Notes: a model not told the origin generated them from the sequence alone. Positions 29,850 through 39,208 are shown, numbered from the stretch's first letter. The stretch: 64,000 nt of DNA from Psychrobacter sp. 28M-43 (GCF_014770435.1 NZ_CP061739.1:1-64000); one strand, 5' to 3'. Numbers and translations: made by a program.

Positions 29850-29858
29850 TGGTATAAT
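29850..29858 (+). promoter_or_regulatory. extended -10 promoter of rsuA
   Basis: TGGTATAAT is a perfect TGn-TATAAT extended -10. The transcript would begin near 29865, which makes the ATG at 29866 leaderless and the one at 29881 preceded by only about 16 nt. Confidence 0.5.
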
Positions 29859-29880
29859 AAAACCGATGGTAGTAAATAGT

Positions 29881-30585
29881 ATGCGTTTAGATAAATTCAT
29901 TAGTAAAGCCACCGAGCTGTCGCGCAAAGAGTCAAAAAAAATCATGCACGCCGGCGAAATCACCGTAAACGATCAAGTGGTTAAAGATCCTGGCCTACAT
30001 GTCGATGTCGTCAATGATGATGTGATGTGGGCAGGCGAGCCGTTGTCGGTTGCTGCGGGCAATCGCTATATCTTGTTGTACAAGCCTGAAGGTTTTGAGT
30101 GCACGCTAAAAGTTAAAGAGTATCCAATTGTCACCGAACTGATTGCTGTACCAGAATTGGGTAGCCTGCGTATCGCTGGACGTCTCGATGTCGATACCAC
30201 TGGCGCATTGCTCATGAGTGATGATGGCGGCTGGCTACATCGTGTCACCAGTCCTAAGCACGAGCATGCAAAGGTGTACGAGCTGACATTGGCAGATGCA
30301 ATGGATAGTGATGCACAAGAGAAAGCCGTGAAGAAAGTGGCTGAAGGCATCTTGCTTGAAGGTGACTATGAGCCAACCAAGCCTGCTATTCTTGAGTTCA
30401 TTGATGAAAAACATGCGCGTCTGACATTAGAGCAGGGCAAATACCATCAGGTCAAACGTATGATGGGCTACTTCGGTAATCGAGTCACGGAGCTGCACCG
30501 CGCCAGTATCGGTCACATCAATCTAGAAGGCCTAGAAAAAGGCGATAGCCGTTTCTTAACGCCAGAAGAAGTTGCCAAGTTTTAA
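29881..30585 (+). CDS. rsuA: 16S rRNA pseudouridine(516) synthase RsuA
   Basis: Forms pseudouridine 516 in 16S rRNA. It has an N-terminal S4-type RNA-binding domain (MRLDKFISKATELSRKESKK) and the catalytic domain with GRLDVDTTGALLMSDDG, where the Asp after L is the nucleophile. The 234-residue version starting at 29881 matches the usual family start; an ATG five codons earlier (29866) sits at the predicted transcript start and could be used leaderless. Shine-Dalgarno sequences are weak for both. RsuA rather than RluB/E/F is favoured by length and the C-terminal segment HQVKRMMGYFGNRVTELHRA. Confidence 0.87.
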   Translation: MRLDKFISKATELSRKESKKIMHAGEITVNDQVVKDPGLHVDVVNDDVMWAGEPLSVAAGNRYILLYKPEGFECTLKVKEYPIVTELIAVPELGSLRIAGRLDVDTTGALLMSDDGGWLHRVTSPKHEHAKVYELTLADAMDSDAQEKAVKKVAEGILLEGDYEPTKPAILEFIDEKHARLTLEQGKYHQVKRMMGYFGNRVTELHRASIGHINLEGLEKGDSRFLTPEEVAKF

Positions 30586-30962
30586 GAAATAAGCACTAAA
30601 ACTATTAAGCTTTGGCCTTAGTATTTGTCTTGAAACTATCGTTTTGAACCCATTAGCAGCCGCTACCCAGTGTGCTGCTTTTTGCGGTCTGCTATATTGT
30701 ATTTATGTCTACTACCTACCTGTGTTGCCTATCTCTTAAAGCTAAGTAGCAGTTTTGCGACTTTAGCCATTTTGTGCTTTGCAAAACTATCCCATATGCT
30801 ACAGTCTTTTTAATCTATATTTTTATGACAGACAACCCTTAAACCAACTCTAAAAATCTGACTAATCAGAAGATGTATTGCTACCTTTCAGTTAGTTGTA
30901 GATTTGGAATTGGTCTTAATATTGAAAACTGCCATTATTAAAAACCAGATAGGAATCTCTCT
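30586..30962. other. rsuA to DsbC-like gene spacer
   Basis: 377 bases with a probable rsuA terminator near its left end and AT-rich DNA after it. No gene or RNA recognised; the promoter of the next gene should be here. Confidence 0.5.
30655..30683 (+). terminator. probable rsuA terminator
   Basis: AGCAGC (30655-30660) pairs with GCTGCT (30674-30679) and runs into five T. The long loop may fold further. Confidence 0.55.
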
Positions 30963-32027
30963 GTGACATTACCTGTGTTAAAGTCCGCTAGCCTAATCAG
31001 CGTCATACTATTAGCAACAACTGCGTGCGCTCAGCCAAGTTCAGCGGATGCTAATAGCAATAACGTAACGCAAAACACTCAAAATTCGCAAGCAGATCAA
31101 GCAGTGAGTGCGACTGTCGATAAACGATTGCGCCAAGTACTGACCCAAGCAGGTATCAAAACACAGATTACTTCTATTGTGCCGTCCAAACTGCCCAATA
31201 TGTATCAAGTGAATCTGGCTGGGCAGTTGCCTTTGCATATCACTGAAGATGGTAGATATGTCATACAGGGTGAGCTACAGAAAAATCCAAGTAAGCAAGT
31301 TGTCACTAAAACACCATTACGTAGCACGAGTGCGCAGGTAGGCGAACCTGTCAATGCGAGTGTCAAGTCTGACATGCTAGCAAATATGGCTGCGCTTAAG
31401 AACATGAGCGCTAAAACGCCATTCTTTTATACCGCAGTACCGGGTGTTATCTGGGGAGCAACGCTAGAAGGCGTGCCGTTTTTACTATCAGATGATGCGC
31501 AGTACATTACCGATGGTGAAATATCAGTCATCGAAAATGGTCAATTTATCGGCCTCGATGAGAACTTTGAAAAACGTAAAAACCAGTCGGTGTTTGCGTC
31601 ATTGGATAAAAACCAGCTGATTACTTATCCAGCAACCACTACTGAGAGAGCCGTTATCTATGTGGCGGATGATGTGAATTGCCCTTACTGCCGCCGACTG
31701 CATCAGCAAGTGCCCTCGCTTAATGCAAAAGGCGTGACGGTTAATGTCATCGGCTATCCGATATATGAGGCGTCACCGAAGCAGATGCGTGGTATCTGGT
31801 GCCAAGCGAATGAAGACAGTCGTCGTCAGGCATTTGACAAGGCAATGCTGACAGGTGAAATGACACCTGCATCAGCAAGTTGTACGGTTGACCATGTGAC
31901 ACCCAATCGTGAAAAAGCAGCTGGACTTGCGGTAATGGCGACGCCTGCCATCTATCGTGAAGATGGCGTGCTATATCAGGCGAGTTTTGAGAGTCCAGAA
32001 TTTCTAGAATTCTTGGGTGTTGAATAA
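30963..32027 (+). CDS. DsbC-like periplasmic thiol-disulfide protein with two N-terminal domains
   Basis: Thioredoxin-fold protein of the DsbC/DsbG type, expected to isomerise or reduce disulfides in the periplasm. GTG start with AGGA at 8 bases. The N-terminus is a signal peptide (about 1-23; Cys22 might be lipidated). The thioredoxin domain has active site CPYC (240-243) and two further cysteines (280, 307) at the DsbC structural-disulfide positions, plus cis-Pro in ATPAI. At 354 residues it is some 120 longer than DsbC. Residues about 52-107 and 140-200 both look like the DsbC dimerisation domain (for example QLPLHITEDGRYVIQGEL and GVPFLLSDDAQYITDGEI), so the domain appears duplicated. DsbC itself has CGYC. 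Confidence 0.82.
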   Translation: MTLPVLKSASLISVILLATTACAQPSSADANSNNVTQNTQNSQADQAVSATVDKRLRQVLTQAGIKTQITSIVPSKLPNMYQVNLAGQLPLHITEDGRYVIQGELQKNPSKQVVTKTPLRSTSAQVGEPVNASVKSDMLANMAALKNMSAKTPFFYTAVPGVIWGATLEGVPFLLSDDAQYITDGEISVIENGQFIGLDENFEKRKNQSVFASLDKNQLITYPATTTERAVIYVADDVNCPYCRRLHQQVPSLNAKGVTVNVIGYPIYEASPKQMRGIWCQANEDSRRQAFDKAMLTGEMTPASASCTVDHVTPNREKAAGLAVMATPAIYREDGVLYQASFESPEFLEFLGVE

Positions 32028-32093
32028 TTGATTGGTATGGTTAAGTGTTTCAACAGTTCAAATACTTAAGATATTGGACTGCTAAACAAAGTA

Positions 32094-32135
32094 GAAAAAC
32101 CGCCCTATGAATCAGTTCATAAGGCGGTTTTTTTT
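32094..32135. terminator. bidirectional terminator
   Basis: AAACCGCCCTATGAA-TCAG-TTCATAAGGCGGTTT (one mismatch) between A and T tracts, between two convergent genes. Confidence 0.88.
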
Positions 32136-32181
32136 GGTTCTATTCAGAGGTTTTTGCGTCTCAAAAGCTGTCTTAAATAAT

Positions 32182-32832
32182 TTATGGTAAGACGATATCA
32201 ACGATTTTCCAATTGATAAGCCCTTCACGCTGCATCTCGATAGTGAGAGGATAGCCTTTTACCTGACCACTAATACTAAAGCAGTTAATACCGCAGTAGC
32301 TCAGCGTTGGCTTCTCGCTGTCATTGCCTTGGGCGACTTGCTGCTCAAGTTCGGCAGCTTGTTTTTTCATGACTTGCTGCATTTGGCTTTTGACCACGGC
32401 ATCGACATCACCGCGCTGAATAATTAAGCTCTGAATTAGGTTTTTCAAGTCAACTTGATTGCTAGCGATGGCCCATGCTGCGGCTAGCTCTTTGGTTGCT
32501 GTATTGGCTTGACCTTGGGTATTAATCACTTTTTCGATATTCTGCGGGGTGATGGCCCCTTCAACTGCCTGCGCGATAAAACCATTCGCGGCTTGGGTCA
32601 ACGGCTCACCACCCAATTCAGAAATTAATGGATACTTAGTCATTGTCGTCGCAAATTGGCTGGTTAGCTGGTTTTGGACGCTTGGTCGCACTTGCTCATA
32701 ATCAATAGCCGCTGCGATAGTGGCACCATCTTTATCGTCATAAGCGTTTTTGAGCTGATAAGCACTGTAATAAGGCGAGCCTGCATACACTGCTACCGCA
32801 ATGATGATTAATAGAATAACCAGCTTTTTCAT
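32182..32832 (-). CDS. DUF2939 domain protein
   Basis: Membrane-anchored or exported protein of the DUF2939 family, function unknown. The start at 32832 gives MKKLVILLIIIAVAVYAGSPYYSAYQL, a single N-terminal hydrophobic segment followed directly by the family motif SPYYSAYQLKNAYDDKDG. A longer in-frame start at 33000 would add 56 basic residues before this signal and is unlikely. The 216-residue product has a Cys pair (YCGINC) near the C-terminal beta segment and ends NWKIVDIVLP. Convergent with the DsbC-like gene; a substrate relation of the cysteine pair to that protein is possible but unproven. Confidence 0.8.
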   Translation of the reverse strand: MKKLVILLIIIAVAVYAGSPYYSAYQLKNAYDDKDGATIAAAIDYEQVRPSVQNQLTSQFATTMTKYPLISELGGEPLTQAANGFIAQAVEGAITPQNIEKVINTQGQANTATKELAAAWAIASNQVDLKNLIQSLIIQRGDVDAVVKSQMQQVMKKQAAELEQQVAQGNDSEKPTLSYCGINCFSISGQVKGYPLTIEMQREGLINWKIVDIVLP

Positions 32833-33255
32833 AAGACTTGATACCTTGTCGCAATCGTCATCACTATGAGTATAAATGACCGTAGATGTGACGGTAAATA
32901 TTAGCACGACTATGCACCGCTCAGGTACGAAAAGCTTTGCAGTAACCTTAATGAATCGTTTGGCTTTTGCCGCAGCGATGCCAACTGCTAATTTCATCAT
33001 TTAAGAGCTTGATAAATCAGCAGACCATCTCCATAAATAGCGCAAACTTTTTATAATTGATTTGGCTAAGCAGCCTTCACCGTATTTGTTGGTTAAGTCT
33101 AAGCATTATGGTTCTATAGCTTGGTGAGTTATTATGTTTCATGTGAAACGTAATACATATCCACTAGCTAAGAACCACGAATAAGATTAAGACAATTATC
33201 AACTGAGCTGATGATTTGACGAACCGGTGTGGCTGTAAAGACGATAGGAGAGAGC
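32833..33255. other. intergenic region upstream of dnaJ
   Basis: 423 bases between divergent genes. It carries a degenerate parS-like palindrome (33135-33150). No clear heat-shock promoter was found and dnaK is not in this window. Confidence 0.5.
33135..33150. other. degenerate parS-like palindrome
   Basis: TGTTTCATGTGAAACG, 14 of 16 to parS with the key central CG changed. Possibly a decayed site. Confidence 0.35.
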
Positions 33256-34392
33256 ATGAGTAAGCGCGATTTTTATGAAATATTAGGTGTCAGCAAGACC
33301 GCTGACAGCAAAGAAATTAAGCGAGCCTACCGTAAGCTTGCCATGAAATACCATCCAGATCGCAACTCTGATGATCCTGATTCGGAAGACAAATTCAAAG
33401 AAGCTTCAATGGCTTATGAAGTATTGAGCGACGAAGAGAAACGTTCAGCCTACGACCGTATGGGCCATGCAGCCTTTGAAAACGGCATGGGTGGCGGCGG
33501 CTTCGGCGGCGCAGGTGGCGGTAACTTCCAAGATATCTTTGGCGATATCTTTGGTAACTTCGGTGATATCTTCGGTCAGCAGCGTGGTGGCGGCGGTGGG
33601 CGTTCGCGTCGCGGCTCTGACTTGCGTTATGTGATTGAGCTGACATTAGAAGAAGCTGTACGTGGCTGCAAAAAAGAAATCAGTTTTACGGCTCCTGCGC
33701 CTTGTGATACCTGTGATGGTAAAGGGGCAAAAAATGCTTCTGATGTGGTTACCTGTCAGACGTGTCATGGCCAAGGTCAAGTACGTATGCAGCAAGGTTT
33801 CTTTGCGGTACAGCAAGCTTGTCCTCATTGTGGCGGTACTGGTAAGCAGATCAAAAACCCTTGTTCGGACTGTCATGGCAATGGCGTAAAAGACAAATCA
33901 CGCACGTTAGAAGTCTCTATCCCTGCAGGCGTCGATGATGGTGATCGCGTTCGTCTAGCAGGCGAGGGCGAAGCAGGCGGCGCTGGCGTACAAAACGGCG
34001 ATCTATATGTCGAAGTACGCGTCAAACAGCACAATGTCTTTACCCGTCAAGGTGCTGATCTATATATGGATGTACCCGTCAGCATTACTGATGCAGCATT
34101 GGGTAAAGAAGTTGAAATCCCAACCTTAGATGGCAAAGTAAAAATCAAAGTGGCAGAAGGTACGCAAAGCGGTAAGTTACTGCGTGTACGCGGCAAAGGC
34201 GTAACGCCAGTCCGTACTACCATGAAAGGTGATTTGATTTGCCGTGTGGTTATCGAAACGCCAGTGAATCTGACTCGTGAGCAAAAAGACTTGTTACGCC
34301 AATTCCAAGACACGTTGGATGACGATAGCAAGCATCAACAGTCGCCACATAAGAAGTCATTCTTCAAAAAAATCGGCGATTTATTCGATTAA
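33256..34392 (+). CDS. dnaJ: chaperone DnaJ
   Basis: Hsp40 co-chaperone that delivers substrates to DnaK and stimulates its ATPase. The start at 33256 (AGGAGAG Shine-Dalgarno) gives [14 protein letters not shown]; an upstream in-frame start at 33229 has no support. The 378-residue protein has the J domain with the HPD tripeptide in KYHPDRNS, a Gly/Phe-rich linker, four zinc-finger CxxCxGxG repeats ([32 protein letters not shown]) and the C-terminal substrate domains. It is followed by dapB as in many gammaproteobacteria, but dnaK is not upstream here. The terminator behind it contains a parS-like core. Confidence 0.97.
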   Translation: MSKRDFYEILGVSKTADSKEIKRAYRKLAMKYHPDRNSDDPDSEDKFKEASMAYEVLSDEEKRSAYDRMGHAAFENGMGGGGFGGAGGGNFQDIFGDIFGNFGDIFGQQRGGGGGRSRRGSDLRYVIELTLEEAVRGCKKEISFTAPAPCDTCDGKGAKNASDVVTCQTCHGQGQVRMQQGFFAVQQACPHCGGTGKQIKNPCSDCHGNGVKDKSRTLEVSIPAGVDDGDRVRLAGEGEAGGAGVQNGDLYVEVRVKQHNVFTRQGADLYMDVPVSITDAALGKEVEIPTLDGKVKIKVAEGTQSGKLLRVRGKGVTPVRTTMKGDLICRVVIETPVNLTREQKDLLRQFQDTLDDDSKHQQSPHKKSFFKKIGDLFD

Positions 34393-34425
34393 GAAATAAT
34401 CTAACTAAGTAGCTAGTATTAAACT

Positions 34426-34462
34426 AAGCCCAAAGGTTTCACATGAAACCTTTGGGCTTTTT
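34426..34462. terminator. dnaJ terminator with parS-like core
   Basis: AGCCCAAAGGTTTCA-CA-TGAAACCTTTGGGCT is a 15-bp perfect stem followed by a T-run. Its centre, GGTTTCACATGAAACC (34435-34450), is a parS variant lacking the central G and the outer bases. Confidence 0.9.
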
Positions 34463-34564
34463 ATTGATAGTATAAAAAGCCCTTCGTGTGATGATATTTG
34501 CTAAACTTACGATAAATATGGTCAAAGATAATTTCACCAAATATAAAACGTCTAAGGTAAAAAC

Positions 34565-35395
34565 ATGAGCGAACAATCGAATAATAAATCTATCAACGTT
34601 GGGGTAATCGGTGCAGGCGGACGTATGGGTCGTATGCTTATCGAGGCAGTACAGAACAATCCACAAACTGCATTAAAAGCAGCGATTGAGCGTCAAGGCT
34701 CTAGCCTAGTTGGAGCAGATGCAGGCGAAGTTGCTGCTATCGGTCATTTAAATGTACAAATCGTTGATGACTTAGCTGCTGTGATTAACGATATCGATGT
34801 ACTGATTGATTTTAGCTTGCCTGACGCCACTGAAAAAAACATGCAAGTTTGTGCTGAGCATAACGTCGCTATGGTCATCGGGACGACAGGATTCAATGAA
34901 CAGCAAGAACAAGTACTGGCAAAAGCAAGTGAGAAAATCACCATCGTATATGCGGGTAACTATTCGACAGGCGTTAATTTGTCATTGAAGCTACTCGGAA
35001 TGGCTGCCAAAGCGTTTGGTAATGATGCTGATGTAGAAATCATCGAAGCCCATCATAAGCACAAAATCGATGCGCCTTCTGGTACCGCATATATGATGGC
35101 TGAAGCCGTCGCAGAAGCGCGCGGACAGAACCTAAAAGACGTCGCTATCTATGGCCGCGAAGGACAAACTGGCGAGCGCGAATCTGGCACAATCGGTATC
35201 CACGCGGTACGTGGTGGCGAAATCGTAGGCGACCATACTGTGATGTTTATCGCAGATGGCGAAGTGGTCGAGATTACCCATCGTGCACGCGCGCGTATGA
35301 CATTTGCCGCTGGTGCCGTACGTGCCGCAACTTGGGTTGTTGAGCAGGAAGTAGGTCAGTACAACATGCAAGACGTGCTTGGATTAAGTGACTAA
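34565..35395 (+). CDS. dapB: 4-hydroxy-tetrahydrodipicolinate reductase
   Basis: Reduces hydroxy-tetrahydrodipicolinate to tetrahydrodipicolinate in the diaminopimelate/lysine pathway, using NAD(P)H. The 276-residue protein has the Rossmann loop [17 protein letters not shown] (about 12-28), the substrate motif [15 protein letters not shown] and the conserved C-terminal region with [17 protein letters not shown]. The shine-Dalgarno is AAGG with 8-base spacing. It supplies diaminopimelate that the Mpl ligase at 39 kb re-uses in recycled peptides. Confidence 0.96.
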   Translation: MSEQSNNKSINVGVIGAGGRMGRMLIEAVQNNPQTALKAAIERQGSSLVGADAGEVAAIGHLNVQIVDDLAAVINDIDVLIDFSLPDATEKNMQVCAEHNVAMVIGTTGFNEQQEQVLAKASEKITIVYAGNYSTGVNLSLKLLGMAAKAFGNDADVEIIEAHHKHKIDAPSGTAYMMAEAVAEARGQNLKDVAIYGREGQTGERESGTIGIHAVRGGEIVGDHTVMFIADGEVVEITHRARARMTFAAGAVRAATWVVEQEVGQYNMQDVLGLSD

Positions 35396-35465
35396 CGACT
35401 ATTGATGATTGACTATAGCATTGTGTCTGATGGCTCGATGACCTAATAGCAGCAAGGGAGCGGGT

Positions 35466-36386
35466 ATGAATAGTATCGAACGTTATGTTAGTCATAGACT
35501 GATTGGTGCTGTTTGTACCATCAACCTTGCAAGCCTATCAGCCTTTGCACTGAGTCTAGCGGTTCTACCAATTAGCGTACAAGCTAGTACTCCTCAAACC
35601 TATGTTATCCATACTTATGGTGGGGCTAGTTTGTTACCTGCAGTAAGGCAGCTATTAAGTAGTAGCGCAGACGGTGGCACGGTGACTACGTATCAAGATA
35701 AATTGGTACTGCGAACGACGGCACGCAATTATCAGGCGGTACAGCAATTGTTGTCTCAGATTGACCGTCAGCCACAGGCATTGACGGTCGCCGTACGTGT
35801 TGGCAATAGTAGTAGCGGGCAAGGTAATATTCAGCAGGGTCAGGTCATTATTACCAATCGCAGTATTCAAGGTGCAGGGGTTATTAGTCAGCGTAGCAGC
35901 CAGCAGCAGAGTAGTAATCTATATCAAGTACAAACATTATCTGGCAGTGCGGCGAGTATCAGCACAGGTACGCTTTATTCGCTAACTCAAACCTATAATG
36001 CTAATAACCATCCAACTTATCATCGTTCAGCTAACGATAATTTCAAACCACAGATTGTGATTCAGCAGAAAATACTACTGCCAACGACACAAGGGATTGC
36101 CGTCACACCAAGACTGCTGCCTAATGGACATGTGGAAGTACAACTCTCCCAAGTGGAAGAAAGATTAGTGCAGCCGAATTCACCTTATAATCAAATGAGT
36201 TCTACTAACAATTCTACTAACAGTGCTAGCAATGCTATTCGAAGTCAAAGATTGAGCAGTACGATTATCGTGCCACGTGGACAGTGGGTGACGATTGGAC
36301 AAGTTTCACAAAACTCAACCAATAGTACTAGTAACAGTAGCCGTAATACTAATAATAGCCTGCCTATTTCTTTAAGAGTTGAATAG
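35466..36386 (+). CDS. exported secretin-like mini-protein
   Basis: The 306-residue protein has a signal peptide (1-40, cleavage after SVQA). Residues 45-112 read like a secretin N/NolW-type domain: YVIHTYGGASLLPAVRQLLS, then TVTTYQDKLVLRTTARNYQA and QQLLSQIDRQPQALTVAVRV, the pattern of short secretin N-domains in type II/III and pilus outer-membrane channels. Residues 197-281 resemble part of the secretin barrel (QGIAVTPRLLPNGHVEVQLSQ, then STIIVPRGQWVTIGQV). The middle and end are Ser/Asn/Thr/Gln-rich. It is far too small to form a normal secretin channel and has no secretion genes nearby. It could be a truncated secretin, a secretin partner or a separate periplasmic family. Confidence 0.6.
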   Translation: MNSIERYVSHRLIGAVCTINLASLSAFALSLAVLPISVQASTPQTYVIHTYGGASLLPAVRQLLSSSADGGTVTTYQDKLVLRTTARNYQAVQQLLSQIDRQPQALTVAVRVGNSSSGQGNIQQGQVIITNRSIQGAGVISQRSSQQQSSNLYQVQTLSGSAASISTGTLYSLTQTYNANNHPTYHRSANDNFKPQIVIQQKILLPTTQGIAVTPRLLPNGHVEVQLSQVEERLVQPNSPYNQMSSTNNSTNSASNAIRSQRLSSTIIVPRGQWVTIGQVSQNSTNSTSNSSRNTNNSLPISLRVE

Positions 36387-36410
36387 TTCACCAAGCAAAC
36401 CATTAAGCAC

Positions 36411-36451
36411 AAAAAAGCGCGACACGAGTATTAACCGTGCCGCGCTTTTTT
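36411..36451. terminator. bidirectional terminator
   Basis: GCGCGACACG-AGTATTAAC-CGTGCCGCGC (one A-C mismatch) between six A and six T, separating two convergent genes. Confidence 0.88.
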
Positions 36452-36468
36452 ATGAAACATTAGAAATA

Positions 36469-37650
36469 CTAGTCAATATAAACCACTTCGAGCGGTGGGA
36501 AACCATTGAACTCTACCGATGAGTACGAATTGGTATAAGCACCAGTGGTGAGCCAATAGATTTTGTCACCAATCTCAAGCTCTTCTGGTAGCTGATAGCC
36601 GGCTTCTTCATACATAATATCAGTTGAATCACAGGTTGGGCCTGCCAGTACTACTGTACCTTCACTAGTAGACGTCTCCATCTTAGGCGTATAGACAGGA
36701 TACTTGATAGCTTCACCTAGCGTTTCGATCAAGCCTTGGAATAGACCAACGTCGGTATATACCCAACGAGTCAAATCGGTATCAGACTTACGAGAGATCA
36801 GTACCACATCACTGACCAACACGCCTGAACCACCAACCAACGAACGACCCGGCTCCAAAATAATTTCTGGCATTTCGTCATCATTATAGTCATCAGTCAG
36901 ATAGCTGGTAATCTCTTCTGCATAGACTTTGATAGGGTTAACTTCGCTGATGTAATTGGTCGGGAAGCCGCCGCCCAAATTGATCATTTGCAGCTTGATA
37001 CCTTCTTCGTTCTTCATCCAGTCAAACATATATTTAACTTTGGATAATGCATCATCCCATGCAGCGACGTCTTTTTGCTGGCTACCGACGTGGAACGAGA
37101 TACCATAAGGCACCAAGCCCAGCTCGCGTGCTTGAACCAGTAGGTCGATGGCCATATTAGGATGGCAACCAAACTTACGTGACAATGGCCATTCTGCTGT
37201 CTCTGAGCCTTGAACCAAGATACGAACAAATATTTTAGAACCTGGAGCGTGTTTGGCAATGTTCTTTAGATCTGCTTCTGAATCAGTTGCATATAGATCG
37301 ATGCCTTTCTCAAAGGCATACTTAACATGCTCAGCTTTTTTGATGGTGTTGCCATATGAGATACGAGATGGCTCAACGCCGCAACCAAGCACGCGATCAA
37401 GCTCATAGATAGAGGCACAGTCAAAGTTAGAACCAAGGTTTGCTAGTAGATCGATTACTTCCACTGCAGGGCTAGCTTTCATTGCATAATGCAGTTTTGC
37501 GTTAGGAAACAGGCTTACCATCTCGTGGTATTTGGTTTCGATACGACTAAGGTCAACTACTAAGAAAGGCGTCTCGCGACCTTCAGCAGCCTTGGTAAAT
37601 TTCTGCCAGCTGGCAGGTTCAAAATATTGGTCAATTTTGATCATTGTCAT
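36469..37650 (-). CDS. type III PLP-dependent ornithine/lysine decarboxylase
   Basis: Alanine-racemase-fold decarboxylase that makes putrescine or cadaverine from ornithine or lysine. The 393-residue protein has the Schiff-base lysine Lys58 in HYAMKASP, the HVGSQ motif, GGGFPTNY, the phosphate-binding EPGRSLVGG, and the dimer-interface catalytic Cys in GPTCDSTDIMY. This is the compact bacterial relative of eukaryotic ornithine decarboxylase, as in Pseudomonas SpeC and the dual-specificity enzymes of Vibrio. The choice between ornithine and lysine cannot be made by eye. AAAGG Shine-Dalgarno supports the start. It is monocistronic between def (upstream on the same strand is open) and a bidirectional terminator. 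Confidence 0.9.
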   Translation of the reverse strand: MTMIKIDQYFEPASWQKFTKAAEGRETPFLVVDLSRIETKYHEMVSLFPNAKLHYAMKASPAVEVIDLLANLGSNFDCASIYELDRVLGCGVEPSRISYGNTIKKAEHVKYAFEKGIDLYATDSEADLKNIAKHAPGSKIFVRILVQGSETAEWPLSRKFGCHPNMAIDLLVQARELGLVPYGISFHVGSQQKDVAAWDDALSKVKYMFDWMKNEEGIKLQMINLGGGFPTNYISEVNPIKVYAEEITSYLTDDYNDDEMPEIILEPGRSLVGGSGVLVSDVVLISRKSDTDLTRWVYTDVGLFQGLIETLGEAIKYPVYTPKMETSTSEGTVVLAGPTCDSTDIMYEEAGYQLPEELEIGDKIYWLTTGAYTNSYSSVEFNGFPPLEVVYID

Positions 37651-37790
37651 AGTAGTAAACCTTTTGTGGAAACTGTATCGGTTAGAAAAATTATCGCCAA
37701 ACAGTGAATGCTAAATATTAACACCCACTGTAGACGTAACTATGTGAAGGATAAAGACGAAATAGAAAGATAAGAATAAAGAGTAGCGCT

Positions 37791-38345
37791 TTAAGAATTG
37801 ACGGCTTGTGTCTGTTTTTCTGCTGATTGAGCTTCTTGCTTTTCGCGTATTTTAAGAACTTTACGGACTTTATCACGAGCACGAGTCTGTTTAAGACGAG
37901 ACAAGTAATCAACGAAGATTACGCCATTTAGGTGATCCATTTCATGTTGGATACAAACAGCCAGCAGTCCTTCGACTACCTCGTCGATGACCTCACCGTT
38001 ACCGTCTAACGCTTCGATACGGACTTTATTAGGACGTTCGACTTTGTCATAGACATCAGGTACGGATAAGCAGCCTTCTTCATACGGTTGCTTTTCTTCT
38101 ACCAGTGGCGTGACTTTTGGATTGATAAAAACTCTAGGAGAGCTTTTGTCTTCAGACAAGTCCATAACGATAAGCTGAATATGATGATCCACTTGACTGG
38201 CTGCAAGCCCGATGCCTTGAGCATCATACATCGTCTCGATCATGTCTGCGATTAAGGTTTTGATTTCAGCAGTCACTTCCTTGACAGGCTTGGCGATAGT
38301 ACGCAAGCGAGGATCTGGGTAACTTAAGATAGGGAGTAGTGCCAT
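37791..38345 (-). CDS. def: peptide deformylase
   Basis: Iron/zinc enzyme that removes the formyl group from nascent protein N-termini. The three diagnostic motifs are present: [16 protein letters not shown] and QHEMDHLNG (the Cys and both His are the metal ligands). The start at 38345 (GAGG, 8-base spacing) gives [15 protein letters not shown] and 184 residues; an upstream in-frame GTG at 38354 is less likely. The C-terminal 30 residues are a Lys/Arg/Gln-rich tail. The usual partner fmt is not adjacent, so def stands apart here. Confidence 0.95.
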   Translation of the reverse strand: MALLPILSYPDPRLRTIAKPVKEVTAEIKTLIADMIETMYDAQGIGLAASQVDHHIQLIVMDLSEDKSSPRVFINPKVTPLVEEKQPYEEGCLSVPDVYDKVERPNKVRIEALDGNGEVIDEVVEGLLAVCIQHEMDHLNGVIFVDYLSRLKQTRARDKVRKVLKIREKQEAQSAEKQTQAVNS

Positions 38346-38484
38346 AACGCTCACCTCAATGATAAGGACAAAATAGGGTTGATATTATAAGATAAATGGG
38401 GACAAAAGTAATGCTTATCAATACTTTCGCAGTCATATGATGCTATATGCATATAGAAAGACTAAATTTCGATGATAAATGACA

Positions 38485-38514
38485 TAAAAAAGCCCTGCTT
38501 AACGCAAGGCTTTG
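38485..38514 (-). terminator. terminator of the GlsB/YeaQ-family gene
   Basis: On the minus strand AAAGCCTTGC-GTTAA-GCAGGGCTTT (one G-T pair) followed by a T-run. Confidence 0.85.
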
Positions 38515-38578
38515 TTTATATAGTATTTTAATTAGCTAGTAATCATTTATGACCAAACTATGTACGGTTTATGACTAA

Positions 38579-38833
38579 TTATGCACGGCGTTTATTTACG
38601 ATCATTTCATACAAGAACAATAAGATAATTGCACCGATCACTGAGAATATAAGACCAGTAAAACCGCCATCAGCGTTGATACCGATTAGGCCAGCTAAGA
38701 AACCACCTAGCATTGCACCAACGATACCCAATACGATAGTCATAATCCAACCCATAGGGTCATTACCTGGTTTGATAGCACGTGCTAATAAACCTGCGAC
38801 TAAACCTACAATAATCATCCAAATAAAGCTCAT
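38579..38833 (-). CDS. GlsB/YeaQ/YmgE family small membrane protein
   Basis: 84-residue protein of the transglycosylase-associated (GlsB/YeaQ/YmgE) family, often induced by stress; the biochemical role is unknown. It has three hydrophobic glycine-rich segments, with the family pattern IWMIIVGLVAGLLARAI-KPG, then GWIMTIVLGIVGAMLGGFLAGL and GFTGLIFSVIGAIILLF. A basic tail KRRA ends it. The AGGAG Shine-Dalgarno is strong. The open frame on the opposite strand over the same bases is a mirror of this gene. Confidence 0.9.
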   Translation of the reverse strand: MSFIWMIIVGLVAGLLARAIKPGNDPMGWIMTIVLGIVGAMLGGFLAGLIGINADGGFTGLIFSVIGAIILLFLYEMIVNKRRA

Positions 38834-39090
38834 GTTATTCTCCTAATATTATTAATATTTATAATGTGTTACAAGTTTTGATAAATCTATTGTAAACACT
38901 CCTCGGACGCAAAAGTAAGCATAAAATGTTACTACTGTAGGGGCTATGTGAGGAAAAAGTCCGATTTGCTATCGAGTAAGGGCAATAAGTAAACGAAAGG
39001 TTACAAAGGTAGCAGTGGTGCTAACAGCGTTTATCAATGTGGTGCCTGTAGTGCTGAACTCATATAGTGAAGACATATAAATATTAGAAA

Positions 39091-39128
39091 TAAAAAACGC
39101 AGCCATCTATTAGATGAACTGCGTTTTT
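39091..39128. terminator. bidirectional terminator downstream of mpl
   Basis: AAAAACGCAG/CTGCGTTTTT outer stem with inner CATCT-ATT-AGATG, A and T tracts on both sides. Confidence 0.82.
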
Positions 39129-39151
39129 ATATAAGGGAATAAGAAGATCAA

Positions 39152-39198
39152 TTTCTTTATAAGAGTTATTTCTTTATAAGAGCTGCTTCTTTATCTTA
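39152..39198. repeat. 17-bp tandem repeat at the mpl 3' end
   Basis: Units TTTCTTTATAAGAGTTA (39152-39168) and TTTCTTTATAAGAGCTG (39169-39185), then a partial CTTCTTTATCTTA. Non-coding, 10 bases beyond the mpl stop. Confidence 0.65.
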
Positions 39199-39208
39199 GC
39201 TAGAAGCA

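Larger units (their letters stand above)
38834..39208. other. spacer between GlsB/YeaQ gene and mpl
   Basis: 375 bases upstream of the GlsB/YeaQ gene and downstream of mpl. It holds the mpl terminator and a short 17-bp tandem repeat next to the mpl stop; otherwise nothing recognised. Confidence 0.5.

Noticed and set aside
38571..38846. 91-codon plus-strand open frame with prolines and isoleucines
   Set aside because: It is the mirror of the real minus-strand GlsB/YeaQ-family gene, which has a strong AGGAG site.
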